A stretch of 64,000 nt of DNA from Actinoplanes lobatus (GTDB lineage Bacteria > Actinomycetota > Actinomycetes > Mycobacteriales > Micromonosporaceae), in NCBI RefSeq assembly GCF_014205215.1, contig NZ_JACHNC010000001.1, positions 191,001 through 255,000 on the forward strand, read 5' to 3'. The translations under genes and the position numbers were made by a program. Under the pieces are notes generated by a model. It was not told where the DNA came from and ran no database searches. It saw nothing but the letters and a program-made list of their open reading frames with translations. Shown here piece by piece: positions 52,831 through 62,175 of this stretch; position 1 is the first letter of the stretch; each line of letters starts with the position of its first letter.

Positions 52831-54068
52831 GCTGCTGCTCCGATCGCGATGGCCGGAACGCACGCGGAGATCGCGGTTCCGCCGCCGGGTTCCGACTCGA
52901 CCTCGAGGGTTCCGGCGATGCGGCCGAGGCGTTCCCGCATCGCGTGCAGGCCGAAGCCGCCGTCCTCGGTGACCTCCCGCGGCGCATCCGGGTCGAAGCC
53001 GGCGCCGTCGTCGCGGACGTCCAGGGTGATCATGTCCTCCATGTAGGACAGGGTGAGGCCGACCCGGCCGGCGGCGGCGTGCTTCGCCACGTTGGCCAGG
53101 GCCTCCTGGGCGGTTCGCAACAGGGTCGTCTCGATCTCGGGAAGCATCGGCCGGGCCGCCCCGGTGACTGTCAGGTCGGCGCGGACGCCGTGGATGCCGG
53201 CCCACGCCCGGACCACCTCGTCGAGCGCCTCGGGCAGCCGGGCGGCGTCCAGGTGCTGCGGCCGCAGCGCCTGGACGGAGCGGCGGGCCTCGGTGAGGCT
53301 CTCCCGGGCCAGGCGTTTCGCCGCCACCAGGTGCCGCTCGCGTTCGGCGGGGTGCGACTCGGCCGCCTCCAGTTGGGTGACGATGCCGGTCAGGCCCTGG
53401 GCGAGCACATCGTGGATCTCGCCGGCCATCCGCTGCCGCTCGTTGAGGACGCCCGCCTCGTGTGCCTGCACCAGCAGCTGGGCGTGCAGCCCGGCGTTCT
53501 CCTTGAGGGCAGCGGCGAGTTTCGCGTTGGCCTCGGCGAGCGCGTCGATCCGGTCCTCGCGGCTCCGCGACCTCCGGTCGGCCCGGATCCCGATCAGGGT
53601 CATGGTCTCGGCGATCAGCACGTTGCAGAGCAGGACCGCCAGGTAGATGACGAACCCGTCGCCGCGGGCGAAGGTGACCCATCCGCCGACCTGGGCGAAG
53701 GCGTTGACCGCGGCGACCGGCACCACCACGGCCAGCGGCCACATGCCGCGGACCGCGTAGCCGATGAAGAGGTAGCCGGACCAGGTGTAGACGCCGAAGA
53801 GCGGGTTGCACCAGGCGAGCCACAGGTTGAGCAGGATCAGGCCGGTGAGGAAGACCGCCATCAGGCCGCTCCGGTGCTGCCAGCCCGGGTGCAGGTCCAC
53901 CCACCAGGCGATCCAGCAGGCGGTCAGCACGGTGGCGGTCAGGATGGTGGGGAGGTCCGTGCGGGGCACCGGGGTGTCCCAGGCCACCAGCACCAGGAAC
54001 AGCGAACAGATCAGTGTCCCGTAGGCCAGGAACGGGCGCGTCAGGTCCCGGGTGAGGCCCTCCTCCAT
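52827..54068 (-). CDS. HisKA_3-type sensor histidine kinase
   Basis: 413 residues. Six predicted N-terminal helices without a large external domain, so it senses within or near the membrane. Dimerisation/phospho-acceptor His in RQRMAGEIHDVLAQGLTGIV near 218, ATPase N box LLRTAQEALANVAKHAAAGR and G box DDGAGFDPD, then GFGLHAMRERLGRI. ATG with GGGAG upstream. Partner of the NarL-type regulator; coupling to the ABC genes suggests detection of a drug or envelope damage. Confidence 0.92.
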
Positions 54069-54070
54069 CG

Positions 54071-54820
54071 TCACTCCCAGCGGAAGAACTTCACCGCGGC
54101 GGCGCCGCAGATCACCAGATATCCAATGAGTACGGTAATCGAGAGCCATTCCGGTGACTGTCCCGTGAGGGCTCCGTTCATCAGGTCCTGGCCGGCCGCG
54201 AACGGGGTGAAGTCACCGATCCGCCGGAGCACCTCGGGCATCAGCGCACGCGGCGCCCACAGCCCGGCGAGGAACATCATCGGGAAGAACAGGAAGGTGC
54301 CGATCGCGTTGGCCGTCTTGCCGGTCGGCGCCAGGGCCGCCAGCAGCAGGCCGATGGCGAACGCGCCGGAGCAGTTGAGCAGGATCGCCAGGAGCAGGGT
54401 GAGCGGCGACTTCGGGATCGGCACATCGAACGCCAGGTGGGCGACCGTGTAGACGAGGACGGCGGACACCAGCACGGTGGCCAGGTTCATCGCCAGTTGC
54501 GCGGCCAGCAGCAGCGTGGGGCGTACCGGGGTGGTGGCGAGCCGGCGCAGAATTCCCCGCTCACGGTAGGTGGCGAGCACCGCGGGCAGGCCCTGCAACC
54601 CGATGATGCCGATGGCCAGCCCGAGGGCGGCTCCGGCGTAGACGTCGATCACCCGGAGACCGCCCAGCTCCGGAGGGGTCTCCTGCATGGTCGGCACGTT
54701 GCCGAGGATGGTGATCAGCAGGAGCGGGAAGAGCAGGGTGAAGAAGACGTAGAGCGGTTCGCGGAGGGTGAGCCGGAACTCGGACAGGGTCAGCTTGATG
54801 AAGACGGACATGGTGTTCAC
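54071..54820 (-). CDS. ABC-2 type transporter permease
   Basis: 249 residues with six hydrophobic helices. TLREPLYVFFTLLFPLLLIT is the first, IGLQGLPAVLATYRERGILR then RLATTPVRPTLLLAAQL is the ABC-2 signature loop, and ALAPTGKTANAIGTFLFFPM then MFLAGLWAPR is the conserved late region. It is the membrane half of a DrrB-like drug or lipid exporter. GTG start overlaps the ATPase stop by 4 bases. It starts 2 bases before the kinase gene ends its upstream gap, so all four genes form one unit. Confidence 0.92.
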   Translation of the reverse strand: MNTMSVFIKLTLSEFRLTLREPLYVFFTLLFPLLLITILGNVPTMQETPPELGGLRVIDVYAGAALGLAIGIIGLQGLPAVLATYRERGILRRLATTPVRPTLLLAAQLAMNLATVLVSAVLVYTVAHLAFDVPIPKSPLTLLLAILLNCSGAFAIGLLLAALAPTGKTANAIGTFLFFPMMFLAGLWAPRALMPEVLRRIGDFTPFAAGQDLMNGALTGQSPEWLSITVLIGYLVICGAAAVKFFRWE

Positions 54821-55710
54821 TCCCCGCGGGTGAGGTGGACGAAGGCGTCGTCGAGGGTGGCCTGTTCCAGGGTCAGCTCGGCGGCGACGATGCCGTCGCG
54901 GGCGAGCACCGAGATGACGGCGTGCAGCAGGTTCCCGGACCCGATGATCTCGATCCGCGGGCCCTGGTGGCTCAGCTCGCGCACCTCGGGCAGGGCGGTG
55001 AGCAGCTCGTCGGCGAACGGCGCGGACGGGCGGAACCGGATCCGCTGCTCGTCGCCGGCCCGGTTGATCAGGCCACCCGGGGTGTCGAGGGCGGCCACCG
55101 CGCCCCTGTCGATCACCACGACCCGGTCGCAGAGGCGCTCGGCCTCCTCCATGAAGTGGGTGACCAGCAGCAGGGTGACCCCGCGGTCGCGGATGCCGGA
55201 GATCAGCTCCCAGGTGTCCCGGCGGGCCTGCGGGTCGAGGCCGGTGGTCAGCTCGTCCAGGATGGCGACCTCGGGGTTGCCGAGCAGGGCCAGCGCGATG
55301 GACAGCCGCTGCTTCTGGCCGCCGGAGAGCTTGCCGAACCGGGTCCTGAGCTTGGCGGTCAGGCCCAGGTCGCCGGCCAGCTCACGCCAGTCCGCCGGGT
55401 TCGGGTAGAAGGAGCTGTACAGCTCCAGCGCCTCCCGGACGGTGATCTTGTCCTGGAGTTCGCTCTCCTGGAGCTGCACCCCGATCCGGGCCCGCAGCTC
55501 CGGGTCGCCGGCCGGGCGCCCGAGCACCGTGATCCGGCCCGAGTCGGCGGTACGCAGCCCGGCGATGCACTCGACGGTGGTGGTCTTGCCGGCGCCGTTC
55601 GGGCCGAGGATCCCGAAGATCTCGCCGGCCTCGACGCTGAACGACACATCCCGGACGGCGACGGTCTCGCCGTACCTCTTCGCCAGGTTCTCGACCTCGA
55701 TGACTGTCAT
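54817..55710 (-). CDS. ABC transporter ATP-binding protein (DrrA-like)
   Basis: 297 residues. Walker A GILGPNGAGKTTTVECIAG near 33-51, Q loop GVQLQESEL, signature KLSGGQKQRLSIALALLGNP near 131-150, Walker B EVAILDELTTGLDPQARRD, and H loop LLVTHFMEEAERLCD. The C-terminal 80 residues form the extra domain of DrrA-type exporters. First gene of the operon ATPase-permease-kinase-regulator. The promoter probably lies in the 82 bases after the glycosyltransferase. Confidence 0.94.
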   Translation of the reverse strand: MTVIEVENLAKRYGETVAVRDVSFSVEAGEIFGILGPNGAGKTTTVECIAGLRTADSGRITVLGRPAGDPELRARIGVQLQESELQDKITVREALELYSSFYPNPADWRELAGDLGLTAKLRTRFGKLSGGQKQRLSIALALLGNPEVAILDELTTGLDPQARRDTWELISGIRDRGVTLLLVTHFMEEAERLCDRVVVIDRGAVAALDTPGGLINRAGDEQRIRFRPSAPFADELLTALPEVRELSHQGPRIEIIGSGNLLHAVISVLARDGIVAAELTLEQATLDDAFVHLTRGE

Positions 55711-55792
55711 GCACCCAGCGTCGCGTGACGGGCACCGTGCCCGAATCGAACAGCGGGCGGCCGTCGCCGTCCACCGATCGGTTGATGCCGGT

Positions 55793-56923
55793 CTACACCG
55801 TGGCGTTGCTGCGGCGCAGGCCGGCGTAGACCGAGCCGATCTGCGCGGCCACCCGCTTCCACGAGTACGCCTGGCGGGCGCGGTCCAGGGCGGCGGTCGC
55901 GTAGGTGAACCGGCGCACCTTGTCGTTGATCAGCCGGCGCAGCGCCCCGCCCAGCGCCCGCGGGTCCCGGGCCGGCACCAGGTCGCCGGTGAGCCCGTCG
56001 ACCACCGTCTCGGTCAGGGTGCCCCCCGCGGTCCCGACCACGGGCAGCCCGCAGGCCATCGCCTCCAGGGCCGACCGCTCGTCGCCGGGGGCGGCCACCA
56101 GCACGTCCGCCGACCTGTACCAGCTGGGCAGCTCCCGCTGCGGCACCGCGCCGACGAGCCGGAACCGGTCGGCGACCCGGAACTGCTCGGCCATCGACCG
56201 CAGCAGGCCGGCGCCCGGGTCGGCGGACAGTTGCTCGGGCGGCGGGCCGCCGACGACCACCACCTCGGCGCCGGGAACGTACCGCATGGCCTGGATGACG
56301 TCGCCGAAGCCCTTGCGCTCGACCAGCTTGCCGACCGACAGGATGCGGGACAGCTCCGGGTCACGCGGGGCGGCCGGGCCGTCCGGGGTGAACCGTTCGC
56401 TGTCCACACCGGACGGGATCACGGTGAGGCGGGCCCTGGGCACGCCGATGCGCACCAGTTCGCCGACCTCGTCCTGGGTCTCTGCCACCACCCGGTCCAC
56501 CGCCCGGCCCAGCGCCCGCTCGTAGCCGGACCGGGACGGGCCCTGCGCGGCGCCGTCGAACTCGCCGAGCTCGTGGAAGGACTGCACCACCGGCACACCG
56601 ATCTGCTTGGCGGCGGTGACCGCGGCCAGGCCGCTGGTCCAGAAGTGGGCGTGCGCGACATCCGGCGACCAGCCGTCGCGCCACTGCTCGCCGAGCACCC
56701 GGGCGAACTCGCCCATGTGCGGGAGCAGCTGGTCGGAGGGGATCGGCCGGACCGGGCCGGCCACCACGTTCACCACGTGCACGCCGGCCGGGGTGACGGC
56801 CACCTCGGCGGCGTCCGGGTCCACACGGCGGATGTAGACGCGGACCTCATGGCCCAGCTCGGCCAGCGCGGCGGCCAGTTCATCGGCCCGGCCGGCCGGT
56901 TCGGAGATCATCGCAATGCGCAC
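55793..56923 (-). CDS. GT4-family glycosyltransferase
   Basis: 376 residues, GT-B fold. Acceptor domain MRIAMISEPAGRADELAAAL with HAHFWTSGLAAV; donor domain SVGKLVERKGFGDVIQAMRY near 190 and E-x7-E as ERSALEAMACGLPVVGTAGG. Similar in layout to MshA/PimB-type enzymes that use nucleotide sugars. Its acceptor is unknown. GTG with GGAGA 6 bases upstream. No glycan cluster adjoins; the nearest neighbour is a phytoene-dehydrogenase-like gene 130 bases upstream. Confidence 0.87.
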   Translation of the reverse strand: MRIAMISEPAGRADELAAALAELGHEVRVYIRRVDPDAAEVAVTPAGVHVVNVVAGPVRPIPSDQLLPHMGEFARVLGEQWRDGWSPDVAHAHFWTSGLAAVTAAKQIGVPVVQSFHELGEFDGAAQGPSRSGYERALGRAVDRVVAETQDEVGELVRIGVPRARLTVIPSGVDSERFTPDGPAAPRDPELSRILSVGKLVERKGFGDVIQAMRYVPGAEVVVVGGPPPEQLSADPGAGLLRSMAEQFRVADRFRLVGAVPQRELPSWYRSADVLVAAPGDERSALEAMACGLPVVGTAGGTLTETVVDGLTGDLVPARDPRALGGALRRLINDKVRRFTYATAALDRARQAYSWKRVAAQIGSVYAGLRRSNATV

Positions 56924-57053
56924 GGGGTCTCCTCCAGATGCTGGGGTCGGGTACGCGGAGCCATTGCCCGGGGGCCCGAACGGCGAAACATCGTCCGGCC
57001 GTCACCGCAGCGTAAGCCCGGGTCTTCGCCGTTCTCCCCGACATCGGCGAACG

Positions 57054-58625
57054 TCAGGCGTAGATCATCCGGTGCGCGCCCTCGATCGCGGCCCGGTAGG
57101 CGGCCCCGGTCAGGCGCCGGTCACGGGCCAGGGCGGCGTGGGCCGCGTTCGCACCCGGCGCGCCGTGCACCCCGCCGCCCGGGTGCGCCGACGCGCTGCC
57201 CAGGAACAGCCGGTCCACCGGGGTGTCCGGGCGGCCCAGGCCGGGCACCGGGCGCAGGAACAGCTGCTGGAAGGCGGCCGCCGTGCCGCCGCCGAGCGCG
57301 CCGCCGACCAGGGACGGGTTCTCCCGCTCCAGGTCGGCCGGGCCGAACACGTTGCGGCCCACCACCTCGCGCCGGAAACCGGGCGCGTGCTCCTCGACGA
57401 CCGCCTCGATCCGCTCCACGTGCCCGGCGATCTCGTCGGCCGTCCAGGACGGCCGGTGCGGCAGATGGGTGTACGCCCACACCGACTCGGTTCCCTCCGG
57501 TGACCGGGACGGATCAGCCGTCGTGGTCTGCCCGAGCAGCAGGAACGGGTGCTTCGGCAGTTGGCCGGAGGCGAGCCGGGCGGCGTACCGGGTCAGCCCG
57601 TTCAGGTCAGCGCCCAGATGCACCGTGCCGGAGCCGGCGGCCGCCGGGTTCGCCCACGGCATCCTCGTGCGCACCGCCCAGTCGACCTTCACGGTGGCGC
57701 CGTCCCAGCGGAAGTGCGCCAGGTCCTCGGTCATCCGCGGCGGCAGCCAGCGCTCGCCGACCAGGTCCAGGAAGAGCGCCGGGGCGGGCACGTCGGCGAT
57801 CACCGCGCGCCGGGCCCGCCAGTCCCGGCCGTCCGCGGTGCGCACGCCCATCGCGCGGCCGCGGGCCACCAGAACGCGGGTGACCGGGGACCCGTAGCTT
57901 ATTTCGCCGGGAAAACGCCGGATCAGGGCCGACGTGATCTCCTGCGCGCCGCCGACCGGAACCGGCCAGCCGACCTGCTGCGCCAGCATGGCCAGCAGCC
58001 AGCCGTAGACGCCGCCGCCGGCCTCCTCCGGCGACAGGTCGGTGTGCAGGGCGCAGCCGGCCAGCGCCAGGGCCGCGCCCTCGCCCTCGAACAGCTCGGA
58101 GGCCAGCTCGCGCACCGACAGGACCAGCCGGCGGGCCAGCCGCAGGGAGCCGCCCACCCGCAGCTGCCGGACCAGGCCGAGGCCGTGCCGGACCGGCGGG
58201 AACGGGCTGAACAGCGTGTCCAGCATCCGGTCCGAGACACCCCGCCATTCTCGGTACGCGGTACGCCAGCGCTCCCCGTCACCGGGCGCGAACGCCTCCA
58301 TCGACGCCATCGTCCGGTCCAGTTCCCGGCTCACCGTGGCGGCCCGGCCGTCCGGCAGCAGATGGGTGAACACGTCCGGCGCGTGCGTCCAGCGCAGGTC
58401 CAGGTTCAGCCCCTTCATCACCGGGGACGCGTAGCCCAGCGGATAGAAGGAGCTGAACAGGTCGGACAGGTAGCCGGGGGCGGTCACGTACCCGGAACGG
58501 ACCGCGCCGCCCGGATGCGGGGTGGCCTCCAGGACGCGTACCGACCAGCCGGCGTCGGCGAGCAGGTTGGCGGCGACCAGCCCGTTGTGCCCGGCCCCGA
58601 TGACGATGGCGTCCACGGTGTCCAC
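57054..58625 (-). CDS. phytoene-dehydrogenase-like FAD oxidoreductase
   Basis: 523-residue flavoprotein of the CrtI/PYROXD2 type. DAIVIGAGHNGLVAANLLAD near 5-24, VLEATPHPGGAVRSG near 31, and the C-terminal FAD motif LFLGSASAHPGGGVHGAPGA then NAAHAAL near 475-500. No other carotenoid gene (crtE, crtB) is nearby, so a role outside carotenoids is more likely; these proteins often act on unknown lipids or quinones. GTG start. It ends 130 bases before the glycosyltransferase start. Confidence 0.87.
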   Translation of the reverse strand: MDTVDAIVIGAGHNGLVAANLLADAGWSVRVLEATPHPGGAVRSGYVTAPGYLSDLFSSFYPLGYASPVMKGLNLDLRWTHAPDVFTHLLPDGRAATVSRELDRTMASMEAFAPGDGERWRTAYREWRGVSDRMLDTLFSPFPPVRHGLGLVRQLRVGGSLRLARRLVLSVRELASELFEGEGAALALAGCALHTDLSPEEAGGGVYGWLLAMLAQQVGWPVPVGGAQEITSALIRRFPGEISYGSPVTRVLVARGRAMGVRTADGRDWRARRAVIADVPAPALFLDLVGERWLPPRMTEDLAHFRWDGATVKVDWAVRTRMPWANPAAAGSGTVHLGADLNGLTRYAARLASGQLPKHPFLLLGQTTTADPSRSPEGTESVWAYTHLPHRPSWTADEIAGHVERIEAVVEEHAPGFRREVVGRNVFGPADLERENPSLVGGALGGGTAAAFQQLFLRPVPGLGRPDTPVDRLFLGSASAHPGGGVHGAPGANAAHAALARDRRLTGAAYRAAIEGAHRMIYA

Positions 58626-58718
58626 GTGCCGACGCTACCCGCTGAGGTTTGCGGCAAACCGGCTGCGGGTATAGCCGGGCGCCGTCTGCGCTTTTGAATC
58701 CCGGGTGGGGGAACAGTC

Positions 58719-59672
58719 GTGGCCGTGGGGGCGGTGCCGGCGAAGATCCGGCATTTGAGCTGGCGAACCTGGCGTGGCGTCCTGTGGCGCAGCATCACGG
58801 GCTTCATCGACGACGACTGCACCGACTACGCGGCGGCCCTCACCTTCCAGGCCGTCACCGCGCTGCTCCCCTCCCTCGTCGTGATCGTGGCGCTGATCAA
58901 CCTGGTCACCGACGGGGCCACCGCCGTACCGGCGCTCATCGGCATCCTGCGTGACATCGGGCTCGGCTCGGTCGTCGCCAACGACAGCCTGCTCGCCGTG
59001 GTCGACGCGCTGCTGGTCCGGCAGACCCCGGCGAAGGTGCTGCTCGGCTTCGGCCTGGCGCTGGCGATCTGGTCCGCCGGCGGGTACGTCGCCATCTTCA
59101 CCCGCGCCTCCAACCGCATCTACAGCGTCCGTGAGGGCCGCCGCTGGTGGAGCCTGCACCTGCTCCAGCTCCTGCTGGCGGCGGTGGCGCTGGTGCTGCT
59201 CGCGGTGGCCGGCACCGGGATGGTGATCAGCGGCCCGCTGGTCGACGCGGTCGGCGACGCCCTCGGCGCCGACGAGACCGTCCGCCGGGTCTGGTCGGTG
59301 GGCCGCTGGCCGATGCTCGTGGGGATCGCGGTCATGCTGTTGTCGCTGCTGTTCTGGATCGCCCCGAACGTCCGGCAGCCCCGGTTCCGCTGGCTCACCC
59401 TCGGCGGTGTGGCGGCCCTCGCGGTGTGGATCGCCACGTCGTTCGGCTTCGGGCTGTACGTCGCCAACTTCGGCTCCTACAACCGCACCTACGGCAGCCT
59501 CGGCGCGGTGATGGCGTTCCTCATCTGGGTCTACCTGTCCAACCTGGCCCTGCTGCTCGGCGTCGAGGTCAACGCCGAGGTGCAGCGCGGGCGGCTGCGC
59601 CAGGCCGGCGACCGGGATCCGGAAACCCCGCTGGCTCCGCGTTTAGCCCCGAACACCCCGGGCACCCCCTGA
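58719..59672 (+). CDS. YihY/BrkB-family membrane protein
   Basis: 317 residues with about six helices. Family landmarks: CTDYAAALTFQAVTALLPSL near 29-48, IYSVREGRRWW, LVGIAVMLLSLLFWIAPNVR, and GSYNRTYGSLGAVMAFLIWV then YLSNLALLLGVEVNAE near 250-285. The family was once taken for RNase BN; its function is unsettled. A charged Pro-rich tail ends it. GTG with GGGGGAA 5 bases upstream. The DUF2795 gene follows 3 bases later, so they form an operon. Confidence 0.9.
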   Translation: MAVGAVPAKIRHLSWRTWRGVLWRSITGFIDDDCTDYAAALTFQAVTALLPSLVVIVALINLVTDGATAVPALIGILRDIGLGSVVANDSLLAVVDALLVRQTPAKVLLGFGLALAIWSAGGYVAIFTRASNRIYSVREGRRWWSLHLLQLLLAAVALVLLAVAGTGMVISGPLVDAVGDALGADETVRRVWSVGRWPMLVGIAVMLLSLLFWIAPNVRQPRFRWLTLGGVAALAVWIATSFGFGLYVANFGSYNRTYGSLGAVMAFLIWVYLSNLALLLGVEVNAEVQRGRLRQAGDRDPETPLAPRLAPNTPGTP

Positions 59673-59675
59673 ATC

Positions 59676-60071
59676 ATGGAACGGGGAAACACGAAGCACG
59701 GTGCCCTCCTCGACGAGAGGATGGCCCAGGAGACCCGGGGCAACGTCCGGGGGACGGCCGGAGGGCGTGCGGAGGAATGGCTGACACCCGAGCCGGCCGG
59801 TGAGGATCAGCCGGAGGTGACGTTCGCGCCCGGCGGTTACGGCCGTGGCGTCCCCGCGGGGGTCGGCAGCGTCAAGGGTGAGGCGTTCAGCCGGTTCGGC
59901 AGCTACCTCGGCCTGTCCGCATTCCCCGGGAACCGGACCGCGCTGGAGCGTTCGGCGCGCACGCTCCATGCCCCGGACGACGTGATGCGACTGCTGGCGG
60001 CGCTGCCCGACGGGGAGACCTTCGAGAACGCCGCACAGGCTTGGGAAACTAGCGAAGGGAGAAACGCGTGA
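59676..60071 (+). CDS. DUF2795 protein
   Basis: 131 residues. N-terminus MERGNTKHGALLDERMAQET is a segment shared by actinobacterial proteins of this group. The C-terminal 60 residues form the small helical DUF2795 domain (GSYLGLSAFPGNRTALERSA then LHAPDDVMRLLAALPDGETF). Function unknown. Start overlaps nothing but follows yihY directly; its stop overlaps the next start by 4 bases. Confidence 0.83.
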   Translation: MERGNTKHGALLDERMAQETRGNVRGTAGGRAEEWLTPEPAGEDQPEVTFAPGGYGRGVPAGVGSVKGEAFSRFGSYLGLSAFPGNRTALERSARTLHAPDDVMRLLAALPDGETFENAAQAWETSEGRNA

Positions 60072-60532
60072 GCATCGTCACCGAGTTCGTGGATGTCAGC
60101 GTCCCGGTTCGTAGCGCCTACAACCAATGGACCCAGTTCGAGGAATTCCCCCGGTTCATGGAGGGGGTCACGGAGATCCGTCAGCTCGACGACACCCACA
60201 CCCACTGGAAGACCGAGATCGCCGGAATCCGGCGCGAGTTCGACGCCGAGATCACCGAGCAACTGCCGGACGAGCGTGTCGCCTGGCACGCCACCGACGG
60301 CGAGAAGCAGGCCGGTGTGGTCACCTTCCACCGGATCGACGACACCCACACCCGGGTCACCGTTCAGATGGACTTCGACCCGCAGGGCCTCCTCGAGACC
60401 GCCGGTGACAAGCTCGGCATGATCGACCGCAAGGTCAAGGGCGATCTGCACCGCTTCAAGGATTTCATCGAGAGCCGCGGCGGCATCGAGACCGGCGCGT
60501 GGCGCGGCCAGGTCGACCGGCCCGGCATGTGA
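60068..60532 (+). CDS. SRPBCC-family protein (polyketide cyclase/dehydrase-like)
   Basis: 154 residues with a START-like hydrophobic pocket fold. VDVSVPVRSAYNQWTQFEEF then PRFMEGVTEIRQLDDTHTHW is the classical N-terminus; GVVTFHRIDDTHTRVTVQMD and a C-terminal amphipathic helix complete it. Similar small proteins are often stress-related and bind a lipid or other hydrophobic ligand. GTG start overlapping the DUF2795 stop, so it is the third gene of the yihY operon, which ends in a terminator. Confidence 0.88.
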   Translation: MSIVTEFVDVSVPVRSAYNQWTQFEEFPRFMEGVTEIRQLDDTHTHWKTEIAGIRREFDAEITEQLPDERVAWHATDGEKQAGVVTFHRIDDTHTRVTVQMDFDPQGLLETAGDKLGMIDRKVKGDLHRFKDFIESRGGIETGAWRGQVDRPGM

Positions 60533-60549
60533 CCTTCCATCATCTCGGG

Positions 60550-60573
60550 ACGGCCGCCTCCGGGCGGCCGTTT
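60550..60573. terminator. terminator after the yihY operon
   Basis: ACGGCCGCC pairs with GGCGGCCGT over a 4-base loop, with TTT after it, 17 bases after the SRPBCC stop and 7 bases from the convergent gene's end. Confidence 0.8.
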
Positions 60574-60580
60574 CCGGGCC

Positions 60581-61372
60581 TCATTCAAAACCCTTTCCGG
60601 TACGGCGTGAGCTCGGCGTCCCGTCCCGGCGCACCACGAGTGCGCCCAGGTCACCGGCCGCCCGGATCGCGTAACGGTCCCGGGACCGGCGGAATCCCGG
60701 CTCCCGCAGCACGGTTCCGGCCGGGGTGCCGTCGTTCGCGGTCCACGGTGTCCGCACCGAGCCGGCGCCCTCGTCGAACCGCACCCGGAACGGCGCGCCA
60801 CCACCGGCCGACAGCATCGCCGTCCCCGAACCGCCGGCCAGCACGACCGGGACGGTGCCGACCGGCTCCGGCAGCCACAACTCGGTCAGCCCGGCGGAAC
60901 CCAGGTAGACCCGCTCCACCCGGCCGCCCCGCAGGTTCAGATGCTGCTCGCCGGCGCCCCCGGGCAGGCGGATGTCCCATCGGACGTCCCGGTTCAGCAC
61001 GATCCGCACCTCGTCCAGGCCGTCCCGGCCGGTGTTCTCCAGCGTCACCGCCACCCGGCCGCCAGTCCGGACGACCCTCGGGGCGACACCGGAGTCCGGG
61101 GCGGCGCTGATCCGGTAGAGGAGACCCGGGAGATCGGCGAAGCGCACCCGTACCCGGCTTGCCGCATCACCCAGAGTGAGAAGCGCTACCGTGCGCTGAT
61201 GCAGCGGCCCGACCTCCACCCAGGCTTCGCCCGGCCGTGGCACCGTCCGCTGAACGGGTGCGGGCGCCGGGGCGGGCACCTCGCGAAGGGCGATCAGACC
61301 CCCCGCGACCAGCGCGGTCAGGCTGGCGACCACGACGATTGAGCGACGAAGACGCAAGACGGTGAGCACCAT
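60581..61372 (-). CDS. exported protein of unknown function
   Basis: 263 residues. Basic RLRRS then hydrophobic IVVVASLTALVAGGLIALRE form a signal or anchor. The rest is beta-rich and looks like an extracytoplasmic sandwich domain: VTLENTGRDGLDEVRIVLNR, DVRWDIRLPGGAGEQHLNLR and GTVPVVLAGGSGTAMLSAGG. No Cys, no catalytic motif, no named family. ATG start; GTG one codon later is equally possible. It is convergent with the yihY operon. Confidence 0.72.
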   Translation of the reverse strand: MVLTVLRLRRSIVVVASLTALVAGGLIALREVPAPAPAPVQRTVPRPGEAWVEVGPLHQRTVALLTLGDAASRVRVRFADLPGLLYRISAAPDSGVAPRVVRTGGRVAVTLENTGRDGLDEVRIVLNRDVRWDIRLPGGAGEQHLNLRGGRVERVYLGSAGLTELWLPEPVGTVPVVLAGGSGTAMLSAGGGAPFRVRFDEGAGSVRTPWTANDGTPAGTVLREPGFRRSRDRYAIRAAGDLGALVVRRDGTPSSRRTGKGFE

Positions 61373-61436
61373 CGGACAACGCATAATCGGCCGAACGGGT
61401 GACGGCGATGCGTCCATTTCGCGCCAGACTGTCCGA

Positions 61437-61646
61437 GTGCGATCTCCCGGATTCCTCTCCGAACGTCAGCGCCGTTTCGCTTGGCTGGGTTTTCTGCTAG
61501 CCGCCTTCCAGGCGCCACTGGCCGCGAAGCTGATCGATGACGCCTCGTGGTTCTTCGCCGTCGTCGTGGCCGCGCTCGTGGCCACCGTGATCATCGCCGA
61601 CGACGCCCAGCGCCGCCGCCCCGAGCCGGCAAACTACTCGGAGTAA
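61437..61646 (+). CDS. small membrane protein of unknown function
   Basis: 69 residues starting at GTG: RSPGFLSERQRRFAWLGFLL then AAFQAPLAAKLIDDASWFFA then a helix VVVAALVATVIIA and an acidic-basic tail ending NYSE. Probably two helices. The ribosome site is weak, and the frame is open further upstream. Its end overlaps the convergent gene by 13 bases. Confidence is moderate. Confidence 0.55.
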   Translation: MRSPGFLSERQRRFAWLGFLLAAFQAPLAAKLIDDASWFFAVVVAALVATVIIADDAQRRRPEPANYSE

Positions 61647-62068
61647 TCGGGGCGGGCGGTTCGCCGCCGCTCCTTCAGCTCCGCCTCGTAGAGGTGCCGC
61701 CGCCCACCGGCGAACCGCTCCCGGGCCTGGCGTTCCACCTCACGGAACTCGGCGTAGTACCCGTCGTCGAACTCCTCGACGATCTGGAACGTCCAGTGCC
61801 CCGGGACGACGTTGCGGCCGATCAGCTCCCGCTGGATCCGCTCCGCCGTTTCGGTGTGCCCCGCCTGCATGAACAGCGAGACCGCCGCGTCCAGCGCGAA
61901 GTCCGCCGTACCGGTCAGCTGATGCGCCGAGTACAGGTGGCCGCGCACCCGCTCCACCGTCTCCAGCGCCTCGCTGAGCTTCCCGAGCGCCTCCACGGTC
62001 AGGTCGTCGAGACCTTCCGGCCGCCGATGCCGTTCGTCCGGGCCGTCGCCCCCGATTCGCGTCCCCAC
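61634..62068 (-). CDS. conserved hypothetical cytoplasmic protein
   Basis: 144 residues, acidic-helical and soluble. LTVEALGKLSEALETVERVR then GHLYSAHQLTGTADFALDAA form the core; QREL-IGRNVVPGHWTFQIVEEFD with YYAEFREVERQARERFAGGR completes it. Proteins with this pattern are common in actinomycetes but I know no function. GTG start with GGGAGG upstream. Convergent with and overlapping the small membrane gene. Confidence 0.8.
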   Translation of the reverse strand: MGTRIGGDGPDERHRRPEGLDDLTVEALGKLSEALETVERVRGHLYSAHQLTGTADFALDAAVSLFMQAGHTETAERIQRELIGRNVVPGHWTFQIVEEFDDGYYAEFREVERQARERFAGGRRHLYEAELKERRRTARPDYSE

Positions 62069-62175
62069 CGCTACACCTCCCGAGATCCTGGCAAGTTCCC
62101 CACGGATTCGACTTCAACCAGCCTGCAACTCGCAGCGAACCGTCGGTCACCCTGGGCTACCTAACGTTTCTCCAC

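Noticed and set aside
57054..58625. Carotenoid biosynthesis cluster
   Set aside because: Only one CrtI-like gene; no crtE, crtB or cyclase. PYROXD2-like proteins often work outside carotenoids.
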